This document shows, in pieces, positions 60,638 through 64,000 of a stretch of DNA of 64,000 nucleotides. Made by a program: the position numbers and the translations under genes. Under the pieces are notes generated by a model that was not told where the DNA came from, did not search any database, and was given only the letters and a program-made list of their open reading frames with translations. The DNA comes from Paraplanobispora takensis. GTDB taxonomy: Bacteria > Actinomycetota > Actinomycetes > Streptosporangiales > Streptosporangiaceae. Each line of letters opens with the position of its first letter. Position 1 is the stretch's first letter. The DNA lies in contig NZ_BOOK01000048.1 in assembly GCF_016863195.1 (NCBI RefSeq), forward strand, positions 35,848-99,847. Direction: 5' to 3'.

Positions 60638-61643
60638 AGAGGTTGACGCCGGCCTCGACCGCGTCCTTGTCGATCGCCGCCAGTTCCTCGGAGGTGAACG
60701 AGAGGTTCCCCACCGCCGCGAGGCTGTTCTCCAACTGCGCCACACTGCTCGCGCCGATCAGCACCGAGGTCACCCGCCTGTCGCGCAGCGCCCAGGCCAG
60801 GGCCATCTGCGCCAGCGACTGGCCGCGCGCCGCCGCGATCTCGTTGAGGGTGCGGATGTGCCGCATGGTCTCCTCGGTGAGCATCTCCGGCTTGAGGAAG
60901 TGCCCCAGCGACGCGCGCGACCCCTCCGGGATCCCGTCGAGATAGCGGTCGGTCAGCATGCCCTGGGCCAGCGGCGAGAACGCGATGCAGCCCACGCCCT
61001 CGTCCTGCAGCACGTCCAGCAGCCCGCCCTCGATCCACCGGTTCAGCATCGAGTAGGACGGCTGGTGGATCAGCAGCGGCGTGCCCATCTCACGCAGGAT
61101 CCGCGCCGCCTCGGCGGTCTGCTCGGGCGAGTAGGACGAGATCCCGGCGTACAGCGCCCTGCCGGAGCGCACCGCGTGGTCCAGCGCGCCCATCGTCTCC
61201 TCCAGCGGCGTGTCCGGATCGAACCGATGGCTGTAGAAGATGTCGACGTAGTCCAGGCCCATCCGCTTGAGCGACTGGTCCAGGCTGGCCAGCAGGTACT
61301 TGCGCGAACCCCACTCGCCGTACGGCCCGGGCCACATGTCGTAGCCCGCCTTGGTCGAGATGACCAGCTCGTCGCGGTAGGAGGCGAAGTCCTCGCGGAA
61401 GTGCCGCCCGAAGTTGGTCTCCGCCGAGCCGTACGGCGGGCCGTAGTTGTTGGCCAGGTCGAAGTGGGTCACTCCGAGGTCGAAGGCCCGGCGCAGGATG
61501 TCCCGCTGGACCCCGAAGGGCTTGTCGTCGCCGAAGTTGTGCCACAGCCCCAGCGAGACCGCGGGCAGCCTGAGCCCGCTCCTGCCCACCCTGTTGTAGG
61601 GCTGCCGCCCGTCGTAGCGGTCGGCGGCGGCGATGTATGTCAC
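60627..61643 (-). CDS. aldo/keto reductase, YghZ-type (glyceraldehyde-3-phosphate reductase-like)
   Basis: A 338-residue NADPH-dependent reductase. The tetrad is visible: Asp and Tyr in FDLANNYGPPYGSAE, Lys in ISTKAGYDMWPGPYGEWGSR and His in DIFYSHRFDP. The PGPYGEWGSRKYLLASLDQS signature matches the YghZ/Gpr subgroup that detoxifies L-glyceraldehyde 3-phosphate and methylglyoxal. The ATG overlaps the stop of the upstream peptidase gene by four bases, so they are coupled. Confidence 0.93.
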   Translation of the reverse strand: MTYIAAADRYDGRQPYNRVGRSGLRLPAVSLGLWHNFGDDKPFGVQRDILRRAFDLGVTHFDLANNYGPPYGSAETNFGRHFREDFASYRDELVISTKAGYDMWPGPYGEWGSRKYLLASLDQSLKRMGLDYVDIFYSHRFDPDTPLEETMGALDHAVRSGRALYAGISSYSPEQTAEAARILREMGTPLLIHQPSYSMLNRWIEGGLLDVLQDEGVGCIAFSPLAQGMLTDRYLDGIPEGSRASLGHFLKPEMLTEETMRHIRTLNEIAAARGQSLAQMALAWALRDRRVTSVLIGASSVAQLENSLAAVGNLSFTSEELAAIDKDAVEAGVNLWAV

Positions 61644-63727
61644 TGCGTCACCTTCGATGTGTCGAGAATCCAGGAGAGGGTGAAGGCCTCCTCACGCCAG
61701 GAGTCGTACCTGCCGCTGCGGCCGCCGTGCCCGGCGCCCATCTCCGTCTTGAGCAGGAACGGCCCGCCCTGGGCGACCTCGCGGAGCCTGGCGACCCACT
61801 TGGCGGGCTCGTGATAGAGGACCCGGGTGTCGTTGAGGCTCGTGATCGCCAGGATCGGCGGGTAGACCTTCCCGCTCACGTTCTCATAGGGCGAGTACGA
61901 CTTCATGTAGTGGTACACGTCCGGGTTGTGCAGGGGATCGCCCCACTCGTCCCACTCGATGACGGTGAGCGGGAGCGACGGGTCGAGGATCGAGGTCAGC
62001 GGGTCCACGAACGGCACCTCGGCGACCACGCCCGCGAACAGCTCCGGCGCGAGGTTGGCGATCGCGCCCATCAGCAGCCCGCCGGCCGAGCCGCCGCGCG
62101 CGACCACGCTGGAGGACCAGCCGGTGGCCTTGAGGTGCTCGGCGCAGGCGACGAAGTCGGTGAAGGTGTTCTTCTTGTGCTGGAACTTGCCGTCCTCGTA
62201 CCACCTGCGGCCCATCTCGCCGCCGCCCCTGACATGGGCGATGGCGAAGACGAAGCCCCGGTCGAGCAGGCTCAGCCTGGCCACCGAGAACGACGGGTCG
62301 ATCGAGATCTCGTAGCTGCCGTAGCCGTACAGGACGGTGGGCGCCGGCCGCTCGGTGCCCTTCCTGACCGCGATCGAGATCGGGACGCGGGTGCCGTCCG
62401 AGGCGGTGGCCCACTCGCGGAACTGCTCGTAGTCGCCGGGGTCGTAGCCGCCGAGCACGGGCTTGCGCTTGAGCAGGATCAGCTCCCTGCTCCGCAGGTC
62501 GAAGTCGTAGACCGAGGGCGGCGTGATCATGCTGGTGTAGCCGAGGCGGAGGCGGCCGGTGACGAACTCGGGGTTGCCCGAGGGGGCCACGTCGTAGATC
62601 GGCTCGGGGAAGGGGATCTCGTACGCCGCCGCCAGGAGCGCGTCACGGTCGGTGCCGCCCTCCGTGGGCAGCACGCGGATGCCGGTGAGGCCGTCCCGGC
62701 GGAAGTGCACCACGATGTGGCTCGCGAACGCCTCGACGTCGAGCAGGCGGGTGTCCTGGCGGTGCTCGATCAGCGGCGTCCAGGTGCCGGGGTCGTCGAT
62801 CGGGGCCGTGGCCACCTCGAAGTTCTCGGCGTTGCGGTTGTGCAGGACCAGGAAGCGGTCGCCCGCGTGGTCGATGCCGTACTCGACGCCGGTCTTGCGG
62901 GGCCGTACGACGCGGAACCCGCCGGTCGGGTCGTCCGCCTCCAGGATGCGGATCTCGCTGGTGATCTTGCTCCCGGCGGAGAGGACGAGGTAGCGCTCGC
63001 TGCGGGTCAGGCCGATGCCGATCCAGAACCGCTCGTCGGTCTCCTCGTAGACGAGGACGTCGTCGGCGGCCGGGGTGCCGATCACGTGCCGGTGGACCTT
63101 GTCGGGCCGCCAGGCCTCGTCGACCGTCGTGTAGAAGAACGTGCTGCCGTCGGCCGCCCAGGCGCCGCCGTAGAAGATGCCGGGGATCTCGTCGGGGAGG
63201 GTCTCGCCGGTGACGAGGTTCTTCACCTTCAGGGTGAAGCGCTCGTCGCCGGTGAAGTTGACGGAGTAGGCCAGGAGGGTGCCGTCCGGGCTGACCGCGC
63301 TGGTGCCGATGGCGAAGAAGTCGCTGTCGCCGGCCAGCTCGTTGCCGTCGAGCAGGATCTGCTCGCCGGGCAGTGACTCCTCGGCCTTCAGGTCGGGCGG
63401 GGTCTCCCCGTCGGCGGGCACCCGGCACTGGATGCCGTACTGCTTGCCCTCCTCGGTCCGGGAGTAGTACCACCAGTCACCCTTGCGGGTGGGGACGGAC
63501 AGGTCGGTCTCCAGCGTCCGGCCCTTGATCTCCTGGAAGATCGTCTCCTGCAGGGGCTTCAGGTGGGCGGTCGTGTGCTGGGTGTAGGCGTTCTCAGCTT
63601 CGAGATGGGCGATGGTCTCCGGGTCGTCCTTGGCCATCAGCCACGCGTAGTCATCGACCACGGTGTCCCCGTGGTGCACCCGCTCGCTGGGAACCTTCTT
63701 CGCCGTAGGCGGCGTCTCGATGCTCAC
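61640..63727 (-). CDS. ptrB: oligopeptidase B (S9A serine peptidase)
   Basis: A 695-residue cytosolic peptidase cutting after basic residues in short peptides. The N-terminal seven-bladed propeller (1 to about 410) is followed by the alpha/beta-hydrolase: Ser in ARGGSAGGLLMGAIANLAPE, Asp in SLNDTRVLYHEPAKWVARLR and His in GAGHGGRSGRYDSWREEA. The propeller region FFYTTVDEAWRPDKVHRHVI supports oligopeptidase B over prolyl oligopeptidase. GTG 63727 is six bases after a -10 element, so the transcript is probably leaderless. Confidence 0.94.
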   Translation of the reverse strand: MSIETPPTAKKVPSERVHHGDTVVDDYAWLMAKDDPETIAHLEAENAYTQHTTAHLKPLQETIFQEIKGRTLETDLSVPTRKGDWWYYSRTEEGKQYGIQCRVPADGETPPDLKAEESLPGEQILLDGNELAGDSDFFAIGTSAVSPDGTLLAYSVNFTGDERFTLKVKNLVTGETLPDEIPGIFYGGAWAADGSTFFYTTVDEAWRPDKVHRHVIGTPAADDVLVYEETDERFWIGIGLTRSERYLVLSAGSKITSEIRILEADDPTGGFRVVRPRKTGVEYGIDHAGDRFLVLHNRNAENFEVATAPIDDPGTWTPLIEHRQDTRLLDVEAFASHIVVHFRRDGLTGIRVLPTEGGTDRDALLAAAYEIPFPEPIYDVAPSGNPEFVTGRLRLGYTSMITPPSVYDFDLRSRELILLKRKPVLGGYDPGDYEQFREWATASDGTRVPISIAVRKGTERPAPTVLYGYGSYEISIDPSFSVARLSLLDRGFVFAIAHVRGGGEMGRRWYEDGKFQHKKNTFTDFVACAEHLKATGWSSSVVARGGSAGGLLMGAIANLAPELFAGVVAEVPFVDPLTSILDPSLPLTVIEWDEWGDPLHNPDVYHYMKSYSPYENVSGKVYPPILAITSLNDTRVLYHEPAKWVARLREVAQGGPFLLKTEMGAGHGGRSGRYDSWREEAFTLSWILDTSKVTQ

Positions 63728-63733
63728 TCGCCG

Positions 63734-63739
63734 AGTCTA
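63734..63739 (-). promoter_or_regulatory. -10 element of ptrB (leaderless)
   Basis: TAGACT on the minus strand, six bases before the GTG start, within ACATAGACT. No ribosome binding site is present. Confidence 0.5.
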
Positions 63740-63943
63740 TGTTTCCGGTCCCGCCGGTTCCGGATGAGCCGGAACGCCGTGCCGGTGGGTTTCGCGGTTC
63801 TGTCCCGAGTGGTCATCGGGGACTGCTAATCTTTTGACGTCGCCAAGATCCGGCGCAAACCACTCCATTCACTCCGGTGACTTCGATGTGGGCTGCCCTG
63901 TGCTTGTCGACAACCCCTTGAAACCAACGGTTCCGGAGATCGG

Positions 63944-64000
63944 TTCGCAGAACTGCTCAATGGCTGGTAAGTTCGAGGGGTTGCCTCGGAGACGGGGCAG
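63944..64000 (+). promoter_or_regulatory. rRNA-operon-like promoter and leader at the right edge
   Basis: TTCGCA (63944-63949), an 18-base spacer and TAAGTT (63968-63973) form a -35/-10 pair, followed by GGGGTTGCCTCGGAGACGGG, closely like the GGGTTGCCCCGAAGCGGG start of actinobacterial rRNA transcripts as I remember it. TGCCTCG and CGGGGCA (63982-63999) form a hairpin. A 16S rRNA gene would then begin a few hundred bases beyond the window. Confidence 0.5.

Overview
The window is a 64 kb stretch of high-GC actinobacterial chromosome. It carries bldC next to a valine/leucine-type dehydrogenase, a DUF3073 gene and purM-purF. From memory this is the order of the SCO4091-SCO4086 region of Streptomyces coelicolor. 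The overall gene set (PurSLQ-type FGAM synthase, BldC, DUF6458, collagen-like secreted protein, many TetR/MFS pairs, many apparently leaderless genes) suggests a sporulating actinomycete, most likely of the Streptosporangiaceae type; the family is inference. I see no insertion sequence, prophage, CRISPR array, tRNA or rRNA gene inside the window, although the last 60 bases look like an rRNA operon leader.

Layout. 1-7.6 kb: a truncated secreted protein, a TetR regulator and an isochorismatase-like hydrolase with related palindromes, two PAP2 phosphatases, a GAF / GAF-ANTAR / STAS signalling cassette, pyrD, a CopZ-like copper chaperone behind a CsoR-like operator, and a Nudix hydrolase. 7.7-12.9 kb: a GH20 hexosaminidase, a lipoprotein amidase, a small unknown protein, a LacI and a TetR regulator. 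13-21.2 kb: the conserved bldC / unknown / vdh / DUF3073 / purM / purF block, a proline-rich DUF4190 membrane protein and a sterol-carrier-type protein. 21.3-30.3 kb: a Tat-exported PhoX phosphatase with a PHO-box-like array, two DHA2 drug exporters around a TetR gene, and a Crp/Fnr regulator beside a membrane-bound class III nucleotide cyclase. 30.4-36 kb: a secreted collagen-like protein behind a 32-bp palindrome, then purL, purQ, an RsbW-like ATPase and purS. 36.2-40.5 kb: branched-chain 2-oxoacid dehydrogenase E1-alpha, E1-beta and E2, a Dabb protein and DUF6458.

40.5-44.8 kb is the most unusual locus. It is a tightly coupled four-gene operon: NrtR-type Nudix regulator, J-domain/pseudokinase, vWA protein and a divergent PurA-like (adenylosuccinate-synthetase-fold) enzyme, headed by a 39-bp palindrome. 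Three of the joins are overlaps or short gaps typical of translational coupling. It looks like a self-regulated nucleotide-linked stress or conflict system.

44.8-64 kb: a Cache-domain chemoreceptor, a large acyl-CoA dehydrogenase, an Nramp-like transporter with a methyltransferase, a VOC protein, a small membrane protein, a secreted FG-GAP/VCBS protein with a basic tail, a GNAT acetyltransferase, a molybdopterin oxidoreductase, an M28 aminopeptidase, an RpiB-like isomerase, a kinase-like/LPG-synthase-type membrane protein, an aldo/keto reductase and an oligopeptidase B, ending at the putative rRNA leader.

Functional links: purine synthesis (purF, M, L, Q, S) and pyrimidine synthesis (pyrD) share the window; Vdh and the E1/E2 genes are the first two steps of branched-chain amino-acid breakdown; the cyclase and Crp/Fnr gene form a plausible cyclic-nucleotide circuit.
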